A DNA stretch of 64,000 nt, from the NCBI GenBank assembly GCA_934307695.1, contig CAKRCS010000003.1, forward strand, positions 167,443 through 231,442, in the 5' to 3' direction. Numbering within the stretch: the stretch's first letter is position 1; each line of letters starts with the position of its first letter. The position numbers and the translations under genes were made by a program. The notes under the pieces were generated by a model. The model was not told where the DNA came from, searched no databases, and saw nothing but the letters and a program-made list of their open reading frames with translations. Below are positions 25,814 through 34,113 of the stretch, piece after piece. This DNA comes from an uncultured Agathobacter sp. GTDB lineage: Bacteria > Bacillota > Clostridia > Lachnospirales > Lachnospiraceae.

Positions 25814-27283
25814 TTATTCGCAAAGCTTTGTAAAAGCATCCGCTACAAACTGAACCTTAGTTCCGATAATTACCTGCACAGAAGTTTTGCCAGGCTTTAT
25901 AACTCCTGCAACACCTGCAGATTTGATCACCTTATCATTGACAAGCGTAATATCCTTAACTTCAAGTCTCAATCTTGTGATGCAGTTATCAATGCTTGCA
26001 ATATTTTCTTTTCCACCACAGCCTTCAAGAATCTTCTTTGCAATAGCTGTATAATCATCACTGGCAAGTTCTGCCTTCTTCTCTTCTTCTATATCGTCAT
26101 CTTCTCTGCCAGGAGTCTTAAGATTCCATTTCTTAATAGCAAAGAGGAATACGAAATAGAATACAAGGAATGCTGCGATTCCAAGTGGAATAATCAGCCA
26201 TGTTCTCTGAGCTGCCGGAAGTGAAGCTGAGAACAATAAGTCCGTAGCACCAGCAGAGAAGCTGAAGCCTGCACGGAAGCCAAGTGCAACTGTAATCATC
26301 GTAAAGATACCATACAGCAATGCGTAAATTACATAAAGAGCCGGAGCAAGGAACATGAATCCAAATTCAAATGGCTCGGTAACGCCGCAGATAAATGCAC
26401 AGATTGCAGCAGAAGCAACAAGTCCGATTGTCAATTTCTTCTTTGCCGGCTTTGCACACTTAATCATTGCACAAGCAGCACCAGGAATACCAAACATCAT
26501 ACATGGGAAGAAGCCTGACATATACATTCCAAGACTCCATGTTACATCTGCAGATGTCTCACCACGCCAGAAATGCTGTAAATCTCCCAGTCCGATTGTA
26601 TCAAACCAGAATACGTTATTTAATGCATGATGTAAACCAGTCGGGATTAACAGACGGTTCAAGAATGCATAAATACCAGCTCCAACTACGTCAAGGCTTA
26701 CAATAGCTTCTCCGAGGGCAACAAGTCCGCCAAAAAGAAGTGGCCATACAAATAACAGTACAACTGAAGCCAGAATTGAAACAAGTCCGGCAATAATGGC
26801 TACACAACGCTTGCCGCTAAAGAATGATAACCAGTCTGGCAGCTTGGTATCTTTGAATTTATTGTAGCACATAGCTCCAATAATACCGGCAAGAATACCA
26901 ATAAATGGATTTTCGATCTTGTCGAATGCCAATGTCTTCGTAGCATTATCAGCAATAGATGGAATGATGGTTGTAACAAATCCGGTTGACAGAAGTGTTT
27001 TAATCATCAGCCATGAAGCAAGTGCTGCGATTCCACCGGTACCATCATTCTTGTCTGACATACCGACACCAACGCCGATTACGAAAAGGATCGCCATGTT
27101 ATCAATCAAAGCTCCTCCGGCTTTTACCAGAAACAGGCCGATCAGGTTTCGCACACCTTCGATCTCACCGCCCTGCATAGTTGCAGGACATAGGTAGTAA
27201 CCAATACCCATGAGAATACCGCAGATAGGCAATACTGCTACGGGAAGCATTAACGCTTTTCCCAATTTTTGAAGAAATTTCAT
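25814..27283 (-). CDS. nagE: PTS N-acetylglucosamine-type transporter, EIICB
   Basis: 489 residues. The EIIC domain (about 1-380) has about ten membrane helices of the glucose/GlcNAc family, with the conserved TGLHHALNNVFWFD and GVTEPFEFGFMFLAP segments. The EIIB domain (about 400-489) has the phosphorylated C434 in DNCITRLRLEV. It imports and phosphorylates GlcNAc, taking phosphate from the separate IIA encoded just upstream. Assignment to GlcNAc rather than glucose comes from nagA and nagB in the same operon. Last gene of the operon; terminator at 25712-25748. Confidence 0.9.
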   Translation of the reverse strand: MKFLQKLGKALMLPVAVLPICGILMGIGYYLCPATMQGGEIEGVRNLIGLFLVKAGGALIDNMAILFVIGVGVGMSDKNDGTGGIAALASWLMIKTLLSTGFVTTIIPSIADNATKTLAFDKIENPFIGILAGIIGAMCYNKFKDTKLPDWLSFFSGKRCVAIIAGLVSILASVVLLFVWPLLFGGLVALGEAIVSLDVVGAGIYAFLNRLLIPTGLHHALNNVFWFDTIGLGDLQHFWRGETSADVTWSLGMYMSGFFPCMMFGIPGAACAMIKCAKPAKKKLTIGLVASAAICAFICGVTEPFEFGFMFLAPALYVIYALLYGIFTMITVALGFRAGFSFSAGATDLLFSASLPAAQRTWLIIPLGIAAFLVFYFVFLFAIKKWNLKTPGREDDDIEEEKKAELASDDYTAIAKKILEGCGGKENIASIDNCITRLRLEVKDITLVNDKVIKSAGVAGVIKPGKTSVQVIIGTKVQFVADAFTKLCE

Positions 27284-27302
27284 ATGTTTCTCCTCCTTTT
27301 AC

Positions 27303-27331
27303 ATTATACTAAATTGGACTTCTCCAATTAG
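27303..27331 (-). promoter_or_regulatory. Inverted repeat and possible internal promoter before nagE
   Basis: The gap between IIA and nagE holds CTAATTGGA-4-TCCAATT(T)AG (27331-27309) followed directly by TATAAT (27308-27303). There is no good -35. It may be an operator with a weak promoter, or an RNA hairpin that stabilises the nagE message. Confidence 0.4.
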
Positions 27332-27353
27332 TTTCATTGGTAGTAACTAAAAA

Positions 27354-27833
27354 TCATGAAATCTTTAATACTTCTTCGCCAAAAGACACATTTCCCTCTT
27401 TCTGAAGATTGATTTCACTATAATCGTCTGTATTACAAATCAGAACAGGTGTGATCGTATTCAGTCCAGCCTCTTTGATCTTCTCCAAATCCGCTGTTAT
27501 AAGCAGGTCGCCCTTTTTTACCTGGTCGCCAGCTGCAACATTCGCAGTAAAAGGTGCTCCCTTGAGCGTTACGGTATCCAGTCCTATATGAATCAAAAGC
27601 TCCGTTCCCTGAACTGTTGTCATCGTGACTGCATGTAACGTATCAAATACCATCGTAATCTCACCATCGGCAGGAGCATGCACCTTTCCGTCAGATGGAA
27701 TTACTGCAAATCCATCCCCTAATATTTTCTCCGCAAAGGTGGGATCCGGCACTTTGGTAAGAGGTACTACACTGCCATTGCAGGGTGAACAAATAATGTT
27801 CTCTTTTGCTTTGTTTTTAAAAAAACCTAACAT
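27354..27833 (-). CDS. PTS glucose-family EIIA component
   Basis: 159 residues, complete Crr-type IIA. The active-site H82 lies in HIGLDTV, with the second His H67 of LHAVTM; the fold signature FAVIPSDGKVHAPADGEI and GAPFTANVAAGDQVKKGDLL are present. It passes phosphate from HPr to the EIIB domain of NagE. Its start overlaps the end of nagA by 7 bases, so translation is probably coupled. Confidence 0.92.
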   Translation of the reverse strand: MLGFFKNKAKENIICSPCNGSVVPLTKVPDPTFAEKILGDGFAVIPSDGKVHAPADGEITMVFDTLHAVTMTTVQGTELLIHIGLDTVTLKGAPFTANVAAGDQVKKGDLLITADLEKIKEAGLNTITPVLICNTDDYSEINLQKEGNVSFGEEVLKIS

Positions 27834-28957
27834 ATAAGCTCCTTTCCATCGATGTATACTCTAACAATCTCCAGATTCTGGTTAAGAAGTATAAAATCTG
27901 CCCGTTTTCCGGCCGTAATACTTCCAACCTCATCAAATATCCCTATCTCCCTCGCAGGATTCGCAGTTGCACACATAACCGCTGTTTCTAATGGTATTCC
28001 GGCTTCTCTGACTACGAACCTGAGACAATCCATGAGATTTGTTGCAGAGCCGGCAATCGTACCATCATGCAGCGTTGCCAGATTACCTCTGACCTTTACA
28101 GGCTGCCCTCCAAGTGTATATTCACCATCCTCCAGCCCTGTTGCCCGCATACTGTCACTGATCAGGATAATACGCTCTGCCCCAAACATGGCGTAGGTTG
28201 CGCGGATGACAGACGGATGTATATGCACTCCATCACAAATCAATTCTACATGACATTCTGACGAATCCCTGACAGCTCCAATTACTCCCGGATTTCTATG
28301 ATTCATCGGTGGCATTGCATTATATAAATGCGTAGCATGGGAAGCTCCATGTTCTATGGCTTTCCTGGCAGTATCATAATCAGATGCTGTATGTGCCAGA
28401 GATACTACAACCTTCCCCTTTACTTCATCTATGAACTCCATAGCCCCCGGTTCTTCCGGAGCAATATCAACAAGCTTAATCAGCCCTCCTGCCGCTTCCT
28501 GCAGCTGACAGAAATATTCATAATCGCAATGCATGATGTTCTCAGCTGCCTGTGCGCCTTTTTTGGAAGGACTGATAAAAGGACCTTCCATATTGATGCC
28601 TACAAGGTGTGCTCCCCCATGATAAGAATATGCACCTGCATTCTTCATTACCGCAAGAAGCTCGTCTCTTGGTATCGTCATTGTGGCCGGACATACACTC
28701 GTTACTCCAACAGATGCTTCGTAGTCCATAATTACATCAAGTGCTTCTTTTGTTCCATCACACATATCAGCACCCTTACAGCCATGAAAATGAATATCCA
28801 CCAAGCCGGGAATCATCATAAGGTTCCTTGCATCTACAACTTCTTCATCGACCGGTTGTTCACCTGCGGCACGAACAAACCTGCCATCCCGCACAATTAC
28901 ATCGCCACGGACAAACCGATTATCCTGCGTAAATACATTCGCATCCTTTATAATCAT
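27827..28957 (-). CDS. nagA: N-acetylglucosamine-6-phosphate deacetylase
   Basis: 376 residues, amidohydrolase family. Metal ligands appear in GLVDIHFHGCKGAD, NMEGPFIS, SLAHTASDYD and THLYNAMPPMNHR; the catalytic Asp is in ILISDSMRATGL. It removes the acetyl group from GlcNAc-6-P made by the PTS, giving glucosamine-6-P for NagB. Lies 16 bases after nagB and overlaps the IIA gene. Confidence 0.94.
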   Translation of the reverse strand: MIIKDANVFTQDNRFVRGDVIVRDGRFVRAAGEQPVDEEVVDARNLMMIPGLVDIHFHGCKGADMCDGTKEALDVIMDYEASVGVTSVCPATMTIPRDELLAVMKNAGAYSYHGGAHLVGINMEGPFISPSKKGAQAAENIMHCDYEYFCQLQEAAGGLIKLVDIAPEEPGAMEFIDEVKGKVVVSLAHTASDYDTARKAIEHGASHATHLYNAMPPMNHRNPGVIGAVRDSSECHVELICDGVHIHPSVIRATYAMFGAERIILISDSMRATGLEDGEYTLGGQPVKVRGNLATLHDGTIAGSATNLMDCLRFVVREAGIPLETAVMCATANPAREIGIFDEVGSITAGKRADFILLNQNLEIVRVYIDGKELIC

Positions 28958-28973
28958 CTGTTCTCACCTTCTA

Positions 28974-29720
28974 TCAATCAAGCAGTCCTGCTTCAATCAC
29001 CTTGCTAAGTGCAGCCTCATCTGCCACCAGAACCACATCCTGATGTAATTGCAGAATTGACGCCGGTACCTGTGGCGTAATCGGTCCGAAAAACGCTTTT
29101 TTGACAATCTCAGCTTTGCCTTCCCCATTTGCCACAACTAAAATCTTCTTCGCCTGCAGGATGTTCCCGATTCCCATGGTATAGGCCTGTCTCGGAACTT
29201 CGTCTGCCGATGCAAAGAAACGCTTATTCGCCTCGATCGTCGACTCCGTCAGGTTCACACAATGAACCTGCTTGTCAAAAGAATCCTCTGGCTCATTAAA
29301 TCCAATATGACCGTTATGTCCAATGCCAAGCAGCTGCAAATCCACGCCGCCCATGGACTGGATCAGATTATTATATCTATCACATTCTTTCTCAGGATCT
29401 AACGCCATTCCGTCTGGCAGATGGGTATTCCCGGCCGGTATATTTACATGATCAAACAGATTCTGGTGCATGAAATAATAATAACTCTGATCATTTTCAC
29501 GGCTGATTCCCTTGTATTCATCGAGGTTTACCGTCCTTACCTTTGAGAAATCCAAGTCACCCTTCTGGTACCACTCGATCAGCTGCTTATATAACCCGAT
29601 AGGCGTAGAGCCTGTCGCTAACCCCAGCACACAATCCGGTTTCATGATAATCTGCGCAGATATGATATTTGCAGCCTTTCTGCTCATATCTGCTGAATCT
29701 TTTGTTCTATATATTCTCAT
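28974..29720 (-). CDS. nagB: Glucosamine-6-phosphate deaminase
   Basis: 248 residues, the usual length. Substrate-site motifs LGLATGSTPIG, TVNLDEYKGI (catalytic Asp) and LLGIGHNGHIGFNEP are present. It converts glucosamine-6-P to fructose-6-P and ammonia, joining the GlcNAc route to glycolysis. The ATG lies 6 bases after the ptsI stop and its ribosome binding site (GGAGTGAT) overlaps the end of ptsI. Confidence 0.95.
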   Translation of the reverse strand: MRIYRTKDSADMSRKAANIISAQIIMKPDCVLGLATGSTPIGLYKQLIEWYQKGDLDFSKVRTVNLDEYKGISRENDQSYYYFMHQNLFDHVNIPAGNTHLPDGMALDPEKECDRYNNLIQSMGGVDLQLLGIGHNGHIGFNEPEDSFDKQVHCVNLTESTIEANKRFFASADEVPRQAYTMGIGNILQAKKILVVANGEGKAEIVKKAFFGPITPQVPASILQLHQDVVLVADEAALSKVIEAGLLD

Positions 29721-29726
29721 ATAGTA

Positions 29727-31346
29727 TCACTCCATTTCACAAATTACACTCCGAACGCCAAGCACCATTGACGGTGCCACGCTAAGTTCGTCTATCCCCA
29801 TCTGTATGAATCTCTCCGTAAGTGCAGTATCTGCTCCTAACTCTCCGCAGATTCCTACCCACTTTCCATGCTTGTGAGCACCGTTTATCGTCATCTGTAT
29901 CATCCGCAGGACCGCCTCATGATGAGGATTGTAAAATCTGTCCAGTTTATTATTCTGCCTGTCAATTGCCAGCGTATACTGTGTCAGATCATTCGTTCCA
30001 ATGCTAAAGAAATCAACCAGCTCTGCCAGTTCCTCGCTCATCATAACCGCTGCCGGGGTCTCGATCATGATCCCCTGCTCCGGAATTGCGTATGGAATAT
30101 TCTCCTGCTCCAGCTCCGCTGCCACCTCTTCAACAATTTTTTTGATACTGCAAACTTCCTCAACAGATATGATCATGGGATACATAACTGCCAGACTTCC
30201 ATACTTTGCTGCCCGCAAAAGTGCACGTAGCTGCGTTTTAAAAATCTCCGGCTGTTCCAGACATATACGGATCGCACGATACCCCATTGCAGGATTATCT
30301 TCTTCCCCCAATCCGAGATAATCCACCTTTTTGTCTGCTCCGATGTCAAGCGTCCGGATAATTACCTTTTTGCCTGCCATTGTCTGCAGCACCTGCCGGT
30401 AGGCGTTAAATTGTTCTGTTTCATCCGGCAGCTCCGTTCTTCCAAGATATAAGAACTCACTTCGGAACAATCCGATTCCTTCTGCATCATTCTCCAGTAC
30501 ATAAGCAACATCTGATACATTCCCAATATTGGCATATAGATGAATCTTTCTGCCGCTCTTTGTAACCGTTTCGCGCCCTTTGTAATTATTTAGCAGATTG
30601 TTCTGCTCCTGCTCTTTCTGCTGCGCAGCCTTTGCCCGGTTTATCTGGTCTTCATCCGGTTCTAAACAGAAGACACCTTCTTTTCCGTCAACAATTGCGC
30701 ACATCCCGTTGTGCAGCAGCTCCAGCTGGAGCGGGACTCCAATCAAAGCAGGAATATTCATCATTCTGGCAAGAATTGCGGTATGGGAATTCGTCGAACC
30801 ATGCACCGTTACAAATGCCAGGATCTTGCTCTTATCCATCTGGACCGTTTCGCTTGGTGTAAGGTCATCCGCAACGATGATGGAAGGCTCCATCGTGCTC
30901 CAGTCAATCTGTTCTTCTCCACTCAGATTGCTGATCAGCCGGTTCGAAATGTCCTTTACATCCGCTGAGCGTGCCTGCATATATTCATCATCCATGCTGG
31001 CAAACATTTCAGCAAAATTGTCACCGGTTACCGCCACCGCATATTCCGCATTTACTTCCTCATTGCAGATCATATTGCGAATGGCGTCCTGATAATCATC
31101 ATCCTCAAGCATCATCTGATGGACTTCGAAGATTGCAGCGTTTACTTCTCCAACCTCCTGCAGTGCTTTGTCATATAGGCTGCCAAGCTGGTCAAATGTC
31201 CGTTCTTTTGCCGCGTCCAGACGCTTTAGTTCCCCATCTACCTGGTCGATGTGTACCCGTTTGACAACATTGTCTTTCTTATTCAGGACACTGACCGGTC
31301 CGATTGCTATTCCTTTATAAACGGACTTCCCGATATATTTTTCCAT
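29727..31346 (-). CDS. ptsI: PTS enzyme I (phosphoenolpyruvate-protein phosphotransferase)
   Basis: 539 residues, slightly short of the usual 570. The phosphohistidine H188 lies in HGSTNSHTAILAR; the PEP-binding domain has GIGLFRSEFLYLG, MGYRAIR, PMIISVEEV and the C-terminal GICGELGAD. It starts the phosphate chain PEP-EI-HPr. It sits 36 bases after ptsH inside the GlcNAc operon, so general PTS proteins are made together with the GlcNAc-specific ones. Confidence 0.94.
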   Translation of the reverse strand: MEKYIGKSVYKGIAIGPVSVLNKKDNVVKRVHIDQVDGELKRLDAAKERTFDQLGSLYDKALQEVGEVNAAIFEVHQMMLEDDDYQDAIRNMICNEEVNAEYAVAVTGDNFAEMFASMDDEYMQARSADVKDISNRLISNLSGEEQIDWSTMEPSIIVADDLTPSETVQMDKSKILAFVTVHGSTNSHTAILARMMNIPALIGVPLQLELLHNGMCAIVDGKEGVFCLEPDEDQINRAKAAQQKEQEQNNLLNNYKGRETVTKSGRKIHLYANIGNVSDVAYVLENDAEGIGLFRSEFLYLGRTELPDETEQFNAYRQVLQTMAGKKVIIRTLDIGADKKVDYLGLGEEDNPAMGYRAIRICLEQPEIFKTQLRALLRAAKYGSLAVMYPMIISVEEVCSIKKIVEEVAAELEQENIPYAIPEQGIMIETPAAVMMSEELAELVDFFSIGTNDLTQYTLAIDRQNNKLDRFYNPHHEAVLRMIQMTINGAHKHGKWVGICGELGADTALTERFIQMGIDELSVAPSMVLGVRSVICEME

Positions 31347-31382
31347 ATGTCATCCTCCCAGGTCAGGCTCAAAATCTAATAT

Positions 31383-31640
31383 TTAGAGATTCTCATGGAA
31401 GAACTTCTGTACCTCTTCAAAAGCGGTATCTTCATCCGGTCCCTCTATGTTTACCTCTACGCAGTCTCCATGCTTCACTCCCATGCCCATAACAGCCATC
31501 AGTTTGCTGGCAGCAGCACTTTTGCCATTGCAGGAAAGTAAAATTGTGCTTTGATATTTCTTTGCTTCTTTGGCAAGCAGTCCTGCCGGTCTTGCATGTA
31601 AGCCAACCTCATCCGTAATTGTGTAAATAAACTGCTTCAT
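31383..31640 (-). CDS. ptsH: HPr phosphocarrier protein with Lys at position 46
   Basis: 85 residues. The phosphorylated H15 is in GLHARPAG. The region that carries regulatory Ser46 in Bacillus HPr (KSIMGVM) reads S45-K46-LMAVM here, so a Ser is one place early and Lys occupies position 46. It carries phosphate from EI to IIA. First gene of the six-gene operon; strong promoter at 31698-31726. Whether HPr kinase can use Ser45 is open; another canonical HPr may exist elsewhere. Confidence 0.93.
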   Translation of the reverse strand: MKQFIYTITDEVGLHARPAGLLAKEAKKYQSTILLSCNGKSAAASKLMAVMGMGVKHGDCVEVNIEGPDEDTAFEEVQKFFHENL

Positions 31641-31697
31641 TCTTATCGCATCCTTTCTTTGTTCCGATTCAATGTGCCGTCCAAACTATTTATACAT

Positions 31698-31726
31698 ATC
31701 TTAACCGACTTTGGTCATTTTGTCAA
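31698..31726 (-). promoter_or_regulatory. Promoter of the ptsH-nagE operon
   Basis: Minus strand TTGACA (31726-31721), 17 bases, TAAGAT (31703-31698), about 58 bases before the ptsH ATG. No GntR/NagR site of the known consensus is obvious. The rest of 31727-31856 shows nothing clear. Confidence 0.8.
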
Positions 31727-31856
31727 ATCCGTTTCTCTCATTTTAGTTTTTTCCGTCATTTTCACCAATTTAAAAGGCTGATCCGTTCCATGGGTAACGG
31801 GGTAAAGTGGCAAAGTACCAACCTGTGACTCCTTAAAAAAATCTCCTATAAAGAGA

Positions 31857-31892
31857 GGAAAAAAAACGGAAGCCCCTTTACAAGGCTTCCGT
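31857..31892 (-). terminator. Terminator after hemZ
   Basis: Hairpin ACGGAAGCC / GGCTTCCGT followed on the minus strand by a long T tract. Ends the relA-hydrolase-hemZ transcript. Confidence 0.85.
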
Positions 31893-31928
31893 TGTACTAT
31901 CCGGAAAATCCAGCTCGAAGCGGTCTGC

Positions 31929-33473
31929 TTACAGCAAATTCCGTTTCCGCTCGATCATCTCATCAATTCTTGTGATATACTGTGCTACATCCTTGACATT
32001 CTCACATCGTTCGATCCGATGTGTGCCATCCGGATTTGGCTCGTTCCAGACACGCTTCGTCGAAGCTCCCGCTCCGCACGCCACGATGGTCTGTTTCTCC
32101 TCCATGATCAGAATATTATATACTCCGGCTTTTCCCGGCTCTGCATATCCGACATTCTCCATATTGCCTGCCATTCCCTTCTGGCGGTACAAATAGTATG
32201 GGGCAAGTCCCATCTTGCGGCAATACTCCTCGCACAGATCCATATGTGCCTGCGTATTGACCATCTGCATGTCCTGATAGCGCTCCTTAAAGATCGTAAG
32301 TCTGGCAGCCCGCTTGATTGCAAGCGAATGCACCGTCAGGTTGTCCGGATGAAGTTCCTCGATCACTTCCATCGTGTGCCGCACATCCGAGATATCCTCG
32401 TCCGGCAGTCCGATGATCAGATCCATGTTGATATTGTCAAAGCCAAGCTCTCTTGCGAGCTTAAAGCTCTCGATCGTCTGCTCCACCGTGTGATGCCGCC
32501 CGATCAGGTCAAGTGTCTCCTGCTTCATGGTCTGCGGATTGACGGAGATACGGCTGATGCCGTTCTTGCGCAGAACCTGCAGCTTCTCCCTGGTGATGGA
32601 GTCTGGTCGTCCCGCCTCCACCGTAAATTCCACACAATCGGAAAGATCAAAGCTGCACTTGATCTTGCGGATCAGGCGGTCGAGCTGGTACGGCTCCAGC
32701 GTCGTCGGTGTTCCGCCACCTATGTATATGGAATTGAGCTTCTTATGATAAAAACGCTGTGCGGTGAAATCAATCTCCTTTTCCAAGGCATCCAGATACG
32801 CATCTACCTGGTTCCGCCACGCTGACAGCGGATAGGAGGTAAATGAGCAGTACAAACAGGTGCTTGGACAGAACGGTATTCCTATGTACAGACTGTACCC
32901 GTTCTCATAATCGATCTTCTCTAAGAGCTTTCTCTCGCGCTTTGCGATTTCGATGGCAAGTGCGATCTTCTCCTCGGAAGCGAAGTAGGTCTGCCGCATG
33001 TAATCGGCGATCTCCTCCTCGCTCCTGCCCTCCTCAAGCAGCTTCATCGGGATCTTGGTCGGCCGTATTCCGGTTAGCGTCCCCCATGGGAGTGTCTGTC
33101 CGGATGCCTGTGCCAGCAGCTCGTAGAGTGCCTGCTTGAGCTGGTTCTTGGCTGCCGCGCGCTCCCGGAAATCTCCCTCGGCCTGCTTTTCTATCTCTGT
33201 TCCGGTTTCCCGGTTCTTCCATGAAAGGGCGATCGTCCCTTCCGGTTCCTCTTTTGTATCCGGATATGTAACCAAAAGAAGGTATGCGGCAGCTGCGATC
33301 TTTTCGTCAAGCGCTGGTCCCGCCTCGTGGTGCGCGCATGCAAGATTTTCCTTGGAGTTGTCCGCCTCGGCGGAGGTGTAATACATCTGCACCTCCTCTT
33401 TCGGGTAAAATGCCTTGATCAGAGAATGCACATCATATTCAAATTCCGGCTTGTTAAATAATACAATAATCAT
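31929..33473 (-). CDS. hemZ: Coproporphyrinogen dehydrogenase-like radical SAM protein HemZ
   Basis: 514 residues. An N-terminal domain of about 165 residues typical of HemZ precedes a radical SAM domain with the cluster motif CPSTCLYCSF (Cx3Cx2C) near residue 190, then IYIGGGTPTTLEP and GRPDSITREKL. HemN-like C-terminal region follows. HemZ proteins of Clostridia are annotated as oxygen-independent coproporphyrinogen dehydrogenases, but many of these bacteria lack heme synthesis, so the substrate is uncertain. Its start overlaps the end of the upstream hydrolase gene by 4 bases (ATGA). Confidence 0.88.
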   Translation of the reverse strand: MIIVLFNKPEFEYDVHSLIKAFYPKEEVQMYYTSAEADNSKENLACAHHEAGPALDEKIAAAAYLLLVTYPDTKEEPEGTIALSWKNRETGTEIEKQAEGDFRERAAAKNQLKQALYELLAQASGQTLPWGTLTGIRPTKIPMKLLEEGRSEEEIADYMRQTYFASEEKIALAIEIAKRERKLLEKIDYENGYSLYIGIPFCPSTCLYCSFTSYPLSAWRNQVDAYLDALEKEIDFTAQRFYHKKLNSIYIGGGTPTTLEPYQLDRLIRKIKCSFDLSDCVEFTVEAGRPDSITREKLQVLRKNGISRISVNPQTMKQETLDLIGRHHTVEQTIESFKLARELGFDNINMDLIIGLPDEDISDVRHTMEVIEELHPDNLTVHSLAIKRAARLTIFKERYQDMQMVNTQAHMDLCEEYCRKMGLAPYYLYRQKGMAGNMENVGYAEPGKAGVYNILIMEEKQTIVACGAGASTKRVWNEPNPDGTHRIERCENVKDVAQYITRIDEMIERKRNLL

Positions 33474-34099
33474 AGATATGGGTTATACATCCTCTCTGTT
33501 TCAATGGTTGTCGCCTCCCCATGCCCCGGATAAACCACGGTCTGTTCCGGGAGCGGCATAAGCTTCTCCTGAATGGAGCGCACGATCTGCGACATGCTTC
33601 CGCCCTCCAGATCCGTTCTTCCCACGGACATCTGGAACAGGGTATCCCCGGAAAATACGACATTTTCATACGGGAAATAGTAGCAGCAGCCCCCCCTGGT
33701 ATGTCCCGGCGTAAATAGCACACGGATATGAAAGCCTGCAAGGTCTAGCTCCTGCTCGTCTTTTACAAACAGATCTGCCCGGTAGGTCTCCTTCCTGCCG
33801 ATCATCCAGCACGCATTCAGCTTCTCACTCTCCAGCGTCTCCTTCTCCGCCTCATGGGCGTAGACCGGCGCATTGCAAAGTGCAGAAAGCTCCTCAGCCG
33901 CTCCCGCGTGGTCAAAGTGTCCATGCGTGAGCAGGATTGCTGCCACGGTAAGTCCCTGCTCCCTGATCTGCTGCATAAGTCTCGCGGCTTCCTCTCCCGG
34001 ATCGATGACCAGGGCTTCCTTTGTCTCCTTATTGATCGCAAAATAGCAGTTTGTCTGCACAGGTCCTACCATATAGTGTGCAATCTGTAACTTTCCCAT
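33470..34099 (-). CDS. Metallo-beta-lactamase-fold hydrolase (glyoxalase II-like)
   Basis: 209 residues. The metal motif THGHFDHAG has H59, H61, D63 and H64; later ligands are in FTPGHTRGG, FSGDTLF and YPGHGEATT. This is the short hydroxyacylglutathione-hydrolase-like group common in Firmicutes, which lack glutathione, so the natural substrate is unknown. Lies between relA (14 bases) and hemZ (4-base overlap) in one operon. Confidence 0.9.
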   Translation of the reverse strand: MGKLQIAHYMVGPVQTNCYFAINKETKEALVIDPGEEAARLMQQIREQGLTVAAILLTHGHFDHAGAAEELSALCNAPVYAHEAEKETLESEKLNACWMIGRKETYRADLFVKDEQELDLAGFHIRVLFTPGHTRGGCCYYFPYENVVFSGDTLFQMSVGRTDLEGGSMSQIVRSIQEKLMPLPEQTVVYPGHGEATTIETERMYNPYL

Positions 34100-34113
34100 C
34101 CTGTTGCCTTTCC

